DNA from: Bacteroidota bacterium
Lineage (GTDB): Bacteria > Bacteroidota > Bacteroidia > M30B66
DNA length: 9,765 nucleotides
Direction of reading: 5' to 3'
Assembly (NCBI GenBank): GCA_020438185.1
Contig: JAGQVC010000032.1
Coordinates: forward strand, 1-9,765
The position numbers and the translations under genes are program-made. Positions 1 to 6,124 of the stretch are shown in pieces. The notes beneath the pieces are model-generated. The model was not told the origin of the DNA and did no database searches. It was given only the letters and a program-made list of their open reading frames with translations. The first letter of the stretch is position 1, and each line of letters starts with the position of its first letter.

Positions 1-657
1 CTTCTCAGGAAAATCAGAAAATCCAGCGACCGCTCCTACGAGGTTTACTATTTATTAGGTGTTGCCCATAAGCTGAAAGGCGAGATTGGCGATGCAATCG
101 ATAATTTTACAAGTGCTACGCACGAAGATGCCTTTTTTATTCCGGCGTTTTTCGAACGAGCAAACTGTTACCTGATTCGCGAACAATTCCGGCAGGCCGT
201 ATTTGATTATGACCGCGTTTTACTTATTGATTCCACGTTTGTACCAGCCTATAATAATCGTGCTTACGCACGGATTAGAAATTACGGCGACAAGGAAACT
301 CCGGTTTATCAACTCAAATTTGCGCGTGAGGATCTTCTCAAAGCAATGGAAATATCGGCGGAAAGAGGTGAGGATAAACGATTTGAAACATATTTCAACC
401 TGGGCTTAATCGACCTGTTTCAATCGGAATACGCCCGTGCCTCAGCTTCGCTGGATACTGCCATACTTGCAAATAATTCATCACCCAAAGCCTTTTATTT
501 CAGAGGAGCTGCCCGATTTCTTAACCGCGATTACGAGAAAGCCGCTTCTGATTTTAATAAGGCAGAACAACTAGGATTCCGACATCCCAATACACCCGAA
601 TTTCTAAGGGTGATTGATTTAATTGAAGAGCATAAAAAAGGTTTGAAGAATGAGTGA
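1..657 (+). CDS. Tetratricopeptide-repeat (TPR) protein, 5' end cut by window
   Basis: The reading frame is open from the first base to the TGA at 655-657 (218 residues visible); the true start lies upstream. I can see about five helical TPR-like units, at visible residues 12-45, 46-79, 80-122 (longer, with an insertion), 126-160 and 162-194. They carry the usual pattern of an aromatic or Gly in the first helix and Ala then Tyr/Phe in the second, for example the block around residues 162-194 with F-x-R-G-A and D-Y-E-K-A. TPR arrays are protein-protein scaffolds, so no catalytic role can be assigned, and the partner is unknown. Whether it is exported or membrane-bound cannot be judged without the N-terminus. 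The stop overlaps the start of the bioF-like gene by 8 bases, so the two are probably co-transcribed and translationally coupled. Internal ATGs such as 346 are not convincing starts because the repeat array continues upstream of them. Confidence 0.85.
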   Translation, partial: LLRKIRKSSDRSYEVYYLLGVAHKLKGEIGDAIDNFTSATHEDAFFIPAFFERANCYLIREQFRQAVFDYDRVLLIDSTFVPAYNNRAYARIRNYGDKETPVYQLKFAREDLLKAMEISAERGEDKRFETYFNLGLIDLFQSEYARASASLDTAILANNSSPKAFYFRGAARFLNRDYEKAASDFNKAEQLGFRHPNTPEFLRVIDLIEEHKKGLKNE

Positions 658-1768
658 GTTGCCCGGATTCTCCTTCCTGGAAGATGAACTGGATCGGCTG
701 CGCCGCGAAGGATTGTTCAGGCAAATCAGGCAAACACAAGGTTTGATTGATTTCAGTTCGAATGATTATCTGGGTCTTGCAAGGGAAATTCCTCATGATG
801 ATTCATTTCAGGCAGGAAGCGGAGCTTCCAGATTGATTTCGGGGAATTACCCGCTAATCGAACAGGCCGAAGAGGAGCTTGCGACATTTTACAATACCGA
901 AGCAGCATTGCTTTTTGTTAGCGGCTTTCAGGCAAACATTGGTTTGTTTCAGGCCCTGGCGGGCCGAAACGACACACTAATTTTTGATGAGCTCTGTCAT
1001 GCATCCATTCGGGATGGCATCAGGCTTTCGCATGCGAAAGCGGTTTCATTTCGTCACAACAACATGGATGATTTAAGATTGAAGCTTAAATCGGCACAAG
1101 GCAATACCTTTATTATAACGGAGGGCCTTTTTTCGATGGATGGTGATGAGGCTGATCTGGACTCAATTGCCGGTATTTGCCGGGAATCGGGGGCTTTTCT
1201 GATTCTGGATGAAGCTCACTCGGCGGGAATCACCGGAACAGATGGAAGCGGACTGGCAGTGATGCATCAGCTTGCCGATATCTGCATGGCTAAAATCATC
1301 GGACTGGGAAAGGCGCATGGTTGTCAGGGTGGTGCGGTGCTGGGTTCACATCAACTTAAACAGTTACTTATTAATAAGCACCGCGGCTTCATATTCTCAA
1401 CGGGAATGTCGCCCATACTCGCAAGTGCAATCCTCAATTCGGTTATCAAGCTTCGCGACTGTTCGGTGCAACGGGCACAATTGAACAGGAATATCTCATA
1501 CTACAATCAAAAAATTTCTGCTTTGTCTGGTGCGCGGGCAACAGGCAATCAAGGACCCGTTCAGGCTGTGTTTACGCCCGGCAACGAATTGACGATAAGT
1601 ATCTCGGAAAGCATTCGTAATCAAGGTGTTAATGTTGGAGGCGTACGCTATCCAACTGTGCCGAAAGGCTCTGAGAGAATCCGTATTATTTTGCATTCAT
1701 TTAATACGCAGCACGAAATCGATCTCCTGATAAATGTGCTGATTGAAAATTTACATGCAAAAAAATAA
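650..1768 (+). CDS. bioF: 8-amino-7-oxononanoate synthase-like PLP enzyme (alpha-oxoamine synthase family)
   Basis: This 372-residue protein belongs to the PLP-dependent fold-type I alpha-oxoamine synthases. BioF condenses pimeloyl-ACP or pimeloyl-CoA with L-alanine to give 8-amino-7-oxononanoate, the first step of the biotin ring pathway, in the cytosol. Visible landmarks are the N-terminal SSNDYLGLA segment (36-44), GSGASRLISGN (57-67), the PLP-stacking His116 in DELCHAS, DEAHSAG (187-193; Asp187 and His190 contact the cofactor), and the Schiff-base Lys221 in GLGKAHGCQGGAV. The C-terminal RYPTVPKGSERIRI segment (333-346) is also typical of the family. The GK-A-x-G-C-x-G context looks more like BioF than serine palmitoyltransferase or glycine C-acetyltransferase, but those sister enzymes cannot be fully excluded. 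Length is slightly short but normal. The ATG at 650 overlaps the TPR gene stop. No other bio genes are adjacent in the window, which weakens the biotin assignment a little. Confidence 0.82.
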   Translation: MSELPGFSFLEDELDRLRREGLFRQIRQTQGLIDFSSNDYLGLAREIPHDDSFQAGSGASRLISGNYPLIEQAEEELATFYNTEAALLFVSGFQANIGLFQALAGRNDTLIFDELCHASIRDGIRLSHAKAVSFRHNNMDDLRLKLKSAQGNTFIITEGLFSMDGDEADLDSIAGICRESGAFLILDEAHSAGITGTDGSGLAVMHQLADICMAKIIGLGKAHGCQGGAVLGSHQLKQLLINKHRGFIFSTGMSPILASAILNSVIKLRDCSVQRAQLNRNISYYNQKISALSGARATGNQGPVQAVFTPGNELTISISESIRNQGVNVGGVRYPTVPKGSERIRIILHSFNTQHEIDLLINVLIENLHAKK

Positions 1769-1775
1769 CGTTACC

Positions 1776-1807
1776 TTTTGGAGATAAAAAAAATCAAACT
1801 ACTTTTG
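1776..1807 (+). promoter_or_regulatory. Bacteroidota-type promoter of rpmH
   Basis: TTTG at 1777-1780, a 19-base spacer, then TACTTTTG at 1800-1807. This matches the known Bacteroidota primary sigma consensus (TTTG at -33, TAnnTTTG at -7). Transcription should begin a few bases after 1807, giving a short AT-rich leader before the rpmH ATG at 1828, with no Shine-Dalgarno sequence. The start point is inferred, not seen. Confidence 0.8.
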
Positions 1808-1827
1808 CAATCCCAAATTTTGAAATC

Positions 1828-1986
1828 ATGGTAAGAACGTATCAGCCATCGGTAAGAAAAAGAAGAAACAAGCATGGTTTCCGCGAGCGCATGTCAACTG
1901 CCAATGGTCGTCGTGTTCTTGCAGCACGTCGCTCTCGTGGCAGGAAGCGTCTTTCAGTTTCCTCAGTGAAGCTGCACAAACGTTAA
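1828..1986 (+). CDS. rpmH: 50S ribosomal protein L34
   Basis: This 52-residue, very basic protein matches L34 throughout: RTYQPSVRKRRNKHGFRERM near the N-terminus, then NGRRVLAARRSRGRKRLSVS, ending in a basic tail. L34 is a small structural protein of the large ribosomal subunit that binds 23S rRNA. Residue 2 is Val where most homologues have Lys; the rest is orthodox. The ATG at 1828 is the only sensible start. The gene stands alone: it has its own promoter just upstream and an intrinsic terminator just downstream, and neither rnpA nor dnaA is beside it, unlike the classic dnaA-rpmH-rnpA arrangement. Confidence 0.97.
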   Translation: MVRTYQPSVRKRRNKHGFRERMSTANGRRVLAARRSRGRKRLSVSSVKLHKR

Positions 1987-2010
1987 TCTTACCTTATCGA
2001 TAAAGATTTG

Positions 2011-2036
2011 AACCCCGGTTTTTCCGGGGTTTTTTA
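2011..2036 (+). terminator. Rho-independent terminator of rpmH
   Basis: A perfect 8-bp stem AACCCCGG (2011-2018) / CCGGGGTT (2024-2031), with a TTTTT loop and a T tract running on to 2035. It lies 24 bases after the rpmH stop. The T tract exists only in the plus direction, so it serves rpmH; its last bases overlap the stop codon of the convergent hydrolase gene. Confidence 0.92.
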
Positions 2037-2834
2037 TTTCCAGAATTCTTCCAGAAGTCGGGCGCCTTTGTCACTTAACAAATTATGACCAAGCTCCAGC
2101 TCAATAATACCTGAGCCATGCAGGTTTTTAAGGACAAATTTTCGGGTTCTCCTGAATGGAATCACCCTGTCTTCTTTGCCAAGTATGCAGGTAACTGATA
2201 AATTTCCTTTATTAATATTTTGCTGCAATACCGAATAATCAGGTTGGGCTTTCCTGTATGCCATCCAGGTATCAAATAACTTCTGCCGCTTACGTTTGCT
2301 GCCTATTTCGGTGCGGTAAAAGTTTGCAACCTTATGATTAAGAATTTTTGTTTTGTCGAACAGAGAAATTAAAGCGAGCGAAAATCCCGGAGTGGCAATA
2401 AATGACTTGAATGTTAGCTTCCCGCAAATTGTGCCTGTCAATAATTTATAAGTCTTCGATACCGGCAATCCATCCGGTGCCAGTAACCACAATTCGGACA
2501 CAAAATCCGGATGCCAGGCAGCTACCGAAAGTGCCACCCGTGCGCCAATGGAATAACCCATCAATCCTATTTGTTCCAGATTCAGGTCCTCCAGAATAGC
2601 CTTCATCCATTTTTCCGCGTATTCGGAATTGAACAACAATCCGGCATCAAAATTTTCGTGATCACCGTGATAGGCCAGATCAATACAATACAACGTGTAT
2701 GACTCTTCCAGCAATTCGGCGTGATGCCTGAACCAGGTACTATCCTGACCGTAGCCATGCAATGCAAGTAAGGGTTTATTCCCCTTGCCCATTTTATTTA
2801 GCTTCCAAAGCAGTCCCTCAACCTGTATTTCCAT
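2034..2834 (-). CDS. Alpha/beta-hydrolase fold protein (esterase-like)
   Basis: A 266-residue alpha/beta hydrolase starting at the ATG at 2834. It carries the oxyanion-hole motif LHGYG (25-29), the nucleophile elbow GYSIG (93-97, Ser95), a late acid Asp222 in GKEDRVIP, and His250 in ELGHNLL, so the catalytic triad is complete. A cap region lies around residues 125-205. There is no signal peptide, so it is probably cytosolic. Likely activity is hydrolysis of an ester or thioester, substrate unknown. An ATG 30 bases further upstream (2864) would add ten residues of non-family sequence (MLYLHLAIAC); it does have a GAGG 4 bases before it, so it is a possible alternative start. The gene converges on rpmH and diverges from the membrane-protein gene at 2925. 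Its nearness to bioF raises the idea of a BioH-like pimeloyl-ester hydrolase, but nothing in the sequence proves this. Confidence 0.88.
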   Translation of the reverse strand: MEIQVEGLLWKLNKMGKGNKPLLALHGYGQDSTWFRHHAELLEESYTLYCIDLAYHGDHENFDAGLLFNSEYAEKWMKAILEDLNLEQIGLMGYSIGARVALSVAAWHPDFVSELWLLAPDGLPVSKTYKLLTGTICGKLTFKSFIATPGFSLALISLFDKTKILNHKVANFYRTEIGSKRKRQKLFDTWMAYRKAQPDYSVLQQNINKGNLSVTCILGKEDRVIPFRRTRKFVLKNLHGSGIIELELGHNLLSDKGARLLEEFWK

Positions 2835-2892
2835 GCATGCAATTGCTAAGTGAAGGTATAGCATTGCCTCAGTATTTCAAAAAAAATCAGGT

Positions 2893-2920
2893 TTTGAGAA
2901 TAAGACAAACATTACTTTTG
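2893..2920 (+). promoter_or_regulatory. Bacteroidota-type promoter, possibly giving a leaderless mRNA
   Basis: TTTG at 2893-2896, a 16-base spacer (short of the usual 18-20), then TACTTTTG at 2913-2920. The ATG of the membrane-protein gene begins only 4 bases after the -7 element (2925). Transcription starts inferred from this motif usually fall a few bases downstream, so the mRNA may begin at or very near the start codon. Confidence 0.6.
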
Positions 2921-2924
2921 GTGC

Positions 2925-4277
2925 ATGGCAGAAATTCTGGTTGCCTTTCTGTATTTGATATTTCTGGGTTTGATAACCTACTTTGGCAAGGTTTACAGGC
3001 TTTCCGGGATTCCCCGACCAGCCTTAACCATCACATTTCTGCTTAAAACACTGCTTGCAATTTTTTTACCTCTTGCTTTGCAATGGGACGAGCAGGACAA
3101 GTTGATGCAAAACGCGCAAATGCTTTATGCAGAGAGTGCTGAGCTTTACAATCTGGCATTTGTAAATCCTGAAGATTTCTTCAGGTTATTTCTGGGCTGG
3201 CATTCCGAATCCCCTTACTACGATTATGTTGTGGGAAATATGCAGCACTGGCAAAAATTTGGGGAAGACTTTCACATGCTGGGTCCAACAGACCGCAATA
3301 TGATTCGGTTTCATACTTTTTTCAGATTTCTTTCCTTCAATTCTGAACCTGCGCATCTCATTCTGTTCAACTTTATAGCTGTTACCGGCCTCTTATTAAT
3401 TTTCAAATCTTTGCCCTCTTCAAAGCCTTTCTGGTTATTTGCTGCCTTGTTTTTTATTCCTTCCGTTTTTATCTGGTCATCAGGTTTCGCCTGGGTTTCG
3501 TTGGTTCTGTTTTTTGCAGGTTGGGTTCTGCTTTCAGCAGGAAGAATTTTTATTTCCGGTTTTTATTTTCGGGCTGCGCCCGGATTATTTCTTGCAATGG
3601 TGGGCTTGAGCATTACATTTCCGGCTTTTGCTTTATCGCTGCTACTTGCAGCAATTTGTGTTCTGCTTCATTCAGGCATACGGGAGTTGAACTCACGCGC
3701 AGCGAAGTTCGTAATTGCAGTTTTGGTTTTATTCGCTTTCAGACTGGTTGATCAGTTTCTGCTTGATGGTTTTTTTTCTGAGGCAATTATTTCCGGACAA
3801 CACACTTCGCTAAGGCATTTGAATGATTCAGGCCTGGCTACCGGCATTCAGAGCCAGGAACTAAGAAATACCTGGTGGAGTTTCCTGAGAAACGCGCCCG
3901 AAGCATTGTTCAACGCCGTTTTTCGTCCGGGAATTCTCGATGCCTCGGGAACATTTCAGTGGCTGAGCGCAATTGAAAGTGCTGCAATGTTTATTCTTGC
4001 AGCTATTGCTATTGGTATGCCCGCAAGGAAACTCAGGATATCTGAGCAGAATATGGTTTACCTGCTTACAATTGTGTTCATTTTTACCAGTTTGTTCATT
4101 GGTTTGGGCACTCAAATCTGGAAAGACATATCATTGCGAAGGGCTGCCATTCTGCCATGTGCAGCGTTTGCCTGGGTAATAATAACAGATACAGGACGAC
4201 TGAAAGCGATTTTATTTGAAATACTCAATATTCATGGAAACAATTCTAATAACGGGAGCGACATCAGGGATAGGTGA
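2925..4277 (+). CDS. Polytopic inner-membrane protein, uncharacterised (possibly polysaccharide/GT-C related)
   Basis: A 450-residue, very hydrophobic protein with about ten or eleven predicted transmembrane segments, roughly at 2-20, 33-52, 141-160, 167-183, 188-206, 216-232, 234-250, 259-280, 349-365, 376-394 and 406-420. A soluble loop of about 85 residues (53-140), rich in acidic and aromatic residues, follows the second helix. A second polar loop (281-348) contains a RNAPEALFNAVFRPG segment (322-336). The layout, together with the IPSVFIWSSG (178-187) and FRPG segments, resembles uncharacterised Bacteroidota membrane proteins that look like GT-C glycosyltransferases or polysaccharide polymerases. 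I make that comparison from memory of sequence style, and no catalytic motif is certain. The last residues (about 436-450) are low-complexity because the frame runs into the dehydrogenase gene, which it overlaps by 44 bases. The two genes are probably co-transcribed. Confidence 0.8.
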   Translation: MAEILVAFLYLIFLGLITYFGKVYRLSGIPRPALTITFLLKTLLAIFLPLALQWDEQDKLMQNAQMLYAESAELYNLAFVNPEDFFRLFLGWHSESPYYDYVVGNMQHWQKFGEDFHMLGPTDRNMIRFHTFFRFLSFNSEPAHLILFNFIAVTGLLLIFKSLPSSKPFWLFAALFFIPSVFIWSSGFAWVSLVLFFAGWVLLSAGRIFISGFYFRAAPGLFLAMVGLSITFPAFALSLLLAAICVLLHSGIRELNSRAAKFVIAVLVLFAFRLVDQFLLDGFFSEAIISGQHTSLRHLNDSGLATGIQSQELRNTWWSFLRNAPEALFNAVFRPGILDASGTFQWLSAIESAAMFILAAIAIGMPARKLRISEQNMVYLLTIVFIFTSLFIGLGTQIWKDISLRRAAILPCAAFAWVIITDTGRLKAILFEILNIHGNNSNNGSDIRDR

Positions 4278-4992
4278 AGCATGCGCAAGAAGGCTGGTAT
4301 CGAAAAACAGAAAGCTCATTCTCACGGGCAGACGCTTGGACAGACTTGAAAAACTGAGTGAGGAATTACTCCCGCTTTCGGCGGGAATCTACATTCACAG
4401 CTTCGATGTCCGAAACAGGAATGAAGTGATTTCGTTTGTTGAATCAATTCCTGCCGGGTTCAGAAATGTTCGGGTGCTCCTCAACAATGCCGGTCTGGCT
4501 TCAGGTCTGGATCCCCTTCAAACCGGCGATCCCGACGATTGGGATAAAATGATTGATACCAATGTGAAAGGCTTGTTATATATGAGTCGATACTCAATTG
4601 AGCTACTTCGGGGCAACGAAGGAGCCCAGATCATCAACATCGGCTCAATCGCAGGTAAAGAAGTTTATCCCAACGGTAATGTGTATTGCAGCACCAAACA
4701 CGCGGTTGATGCTTTAACCAGATCCATGCGAATGGATTTACTGCCACTTGGAATAAGAGTATCATCGGTTTGCCCCGGTTTGGTCGAAACAGAATTTTCG
4801 ATTGTCCGTTTTCACGGCGATGCCGAGAAAGCTTCGCAGGTTTATAAAGGCTTTGAACCCCTTACGGGGGAAGATATTGCGGATGCAGTTCAATACATGG
4901 TTGAAGCTCCGTTCAGAATAAATGTGGCTGATATTTTAATTCTGCCTGCGGCACAGGCGTCTTCAAGAGACGTTACCCGAAATTCAGGATAA
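4234..4992 (+). CDS. Short-chain dehydrogenase/reductase (SDR), YdfG-like
   Basis: A 252-residue classical SDR. The Rossmann glycine motif TGATSGIG is at 7-14, TGRR at 31-34 (Arg pair suggests NADP(H) preference), NNAG at 84-87, the structural Asn110, and the catalytic Ser138, Tyr151 and Lys155 (Y-C-S-T-K). PGLVETEF (181-188) follows, as in the family. It should catalyse NAD(P)-dependent oxidation or reduction of a hydroxy/keto group in the cytosol. The closest known style is the YdfG 3-hydroxy acid dehydrogenase group, but the substrate cannot be read from the sequence. The ATG at 4234 is chosen because TGATSGIG then sits at the normal distance from the N-terminus; a TTG at 4216 would add six residues without support. 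The start lies inside the end of the membrane-protein gene. The stop overlaps the convergent alkB-like gene by 9 bases. Confidence 0.93.
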   Translation: METILITGATSGIGEACARRLVSKNRKLILTGRRLDRLEKLSEELLPLSAGIYIHSFDVRNRNEVISFVESIPAGFRNVRVLLNNAGLASGLDPLQTGDPDDWDKMIDTNVKGLLYMSRYSIELLRGNEGAQIINIGSIAGKEVYPNGNVYCSTKHAVDALTRSMRMDLLPLGIRVSSVCPGLVETEFSIVRFHGDAEKASQVYKGFEPLTGEDIADAVQYMVEAPFRINVADILILPAAQASSRDVTRNSG

Positions 4993-6039
4993 GGCCGTGT
5001 TAACCTGTTCAACCCGCGGGTTCATCACATAAAACCAAAGAGGTGGAATGGTCGAAAGCAGCATCATGGCCGGGTAACCGGCGGGTAATTCAGGACTTTC
5101 GTCCCAATGTTTTAAAGTCTGGTATTTTTTTGAAGCCTTGTAGTGATGGTCGGCGTGCCGTGTAAGTTCAAAAAGAAACATTCTGCCGATCGGGTAATTG
5201 GCATTCCAGGAATGGCGCGGTAAAACCTTTTCATATTTTCCATCGGGCAGGAGGTTTCTTCGCATACCGTAATGCTCGATGTAATTAATTGTTTCCAGCA
5301 AAGCGATTCCAATTGCTGCTGCAGCCAGAAAACACAGCATGGCTTTCATTCCGCCGAAGGCGAGAATAATTAATGGTAAAGCCAGCTGCATAATAACATA
5401 AATGAGCATGTTATTATGGATACTCAGGAATGATTGATTGTTTTTGCGAAGCAGATCCAGCTGAATTCTCCATGCCGACAGGTAAGATCCCGCAACCGAG
5501 CGGGGAATAAAATGATACAAGTTTTCATTTAAACGGGCACTGGCCGGATCGTCCGGAGTAGCTACATGTTTGTGGTGACCACGATTATGCTCAATGTAAA
5601 AATGAGTGTAAAGACTTGATAATAAGAGGCCTTGTGAAAGCAGTCTTTCGAAAAGGCTTTTGCGGTGTCCCAGTTCATGTGCTGCATTAATTCCCAAAAC
5701 TCCCGAGCATAAACCTGCTCCTGTAGTGATTCCTATTAATTGCAGAGTGGTGTAATCCTTTGTGCTCACAGACCAAACAAAGTAAATAATTACCGACCAC
5801 TGAATAGGGAAGCTGAGGTATAGCATAAAGTCGTAAAGGCGGTTTTGTTTACGCTCCGACTCCTCTTGAATACTGATGTTTGAATTGTCGGCCGGAACAA
5901 ACGCTTCGACCAGCGGAATAATTACAAAAGCAAATATTAATGGGAAGAATGCTCTTGTTTCGGGCATTTTTATAGCCAGAAACGTTGACCAGGGGAGCAA
6001 ATAGCCGCTCAAATATTTCAAATCTTTCAATCTCCACAT
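4984..6039 (-). CDS. alkB: AlkB-type membrane di-iron alkane/fatty-acid monooxygenase
   Basis: This 351-residue integral-membrane protein carries all the histidine motifs of the AlkB/XylM non-heme di-iron family: HELGH (121-125), HNRGHH (151-156), NYIEHYG (252-258) and HADHH (295-299), in the usual order and spacing. Hydrophobic stretches at about 13-24, 31-48, 76-90, 100-119, 211-229, 232-249 and 323-338 fit the family's membrane anchoring. Such enzymes hydroxylate the terminal carbon of alkanes or related chains using O2 and electrons from rubredoxin. No rubredoxin or rubredoxin reductase is visible in the window. At about 350 residues it is a little shorter than well-studied AlkB (about 400). 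Bacteroidota genomes often carry AlkB homologues of unproven substrate, so alkane use is inferred from family only. The ATG at 6039 lies 6 bases after a promoter-like TACTTTTA. The gene converges on the SDR with 9 bases overlap. Confidence 0.9.
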   Translation of the reverse strand: MWRLKDLKYLSGYLLPWSTFLAIKMPETRAFFPLIFAFVIIPLVEAFVPADNSNISIQEESERKQNRLYDFMLYLSFPIQWSVIIYFVWSVSTKDYTTLQLIGITTGAGLCSGVLGINAAHELGHRKSLFERLLSQGLLLSSLYTHFYIEHNRGHHKHVATPDDPASARLNENLYHFIPRSVAGSYLSAWRIQLDLLRKNNQSFLSIHNNMLIYVIMQLALPLIILAFGGMKAMLCFLAAAAIGIALLETINYIEHYGMRRNLLPDGKYEKVLPRHSWNANYPIGRMFLFELTRHADHHYKASKKYQTLKHWDESPELPAGYPAMMLLSTIPPLWFYVMNPRVEQVNTALS

Positions 6040-6045
6040 GCTGTA

Positions 6046-6072
6046 TAAAAGTAAAAAAACGATTCAAATCAA
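6046..6072 (-). promoter_or_regulatory. Probable promoter of the alkB-like gene
   Basis: Read on the minus strand, TACTTTTA (6053 down to 6046) differs by one base from TAnnTTTG. A TTG lies 16 bases upstream of it. Only 6 bases separate the element from the ATG at 6039, so the transcript would have almost no leader. The spacer is short and the -7 box imperfect, so this is a moderate call. Confidence 0.45.
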
Positions 6073-6124
6073 TAGTTTAAACTTTAGCAAGTCGTTTCAG
6101 TTTATTTTAGCAAAAAAATCTTCA

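Noticed and set aside
2835..2864. Upstream ATG at 2864 as the start of the hydrolase
   Set aside because: It adds ten residues that do not look like family sequence. It does have a GAGG nearby, so it stays an alternative, but Bacteroidota starts rarely depend on such a site.
3521..4179. Short overlapping frames inside the membrane-protein gene, and similar ones inside bioF, the T9SS gene and alkB
   Set aside because: They lie in other frames of well-supported genes, have no recognisable motifs or plausible promoters, and show unnatural composition.
4216..4233. TTG at 4216 as the start of the SDR
   Set aside because: The ATG at 4234 places the TGATSGIG motif at the normal distance from the N-terminus, and TTG starts are rare.
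4376..4395. GC-rich small hairpin (CCCGC...GCGGG) in the SDR gene
   Set aside because: It lies inside a well-supported coding region and has no T tract.
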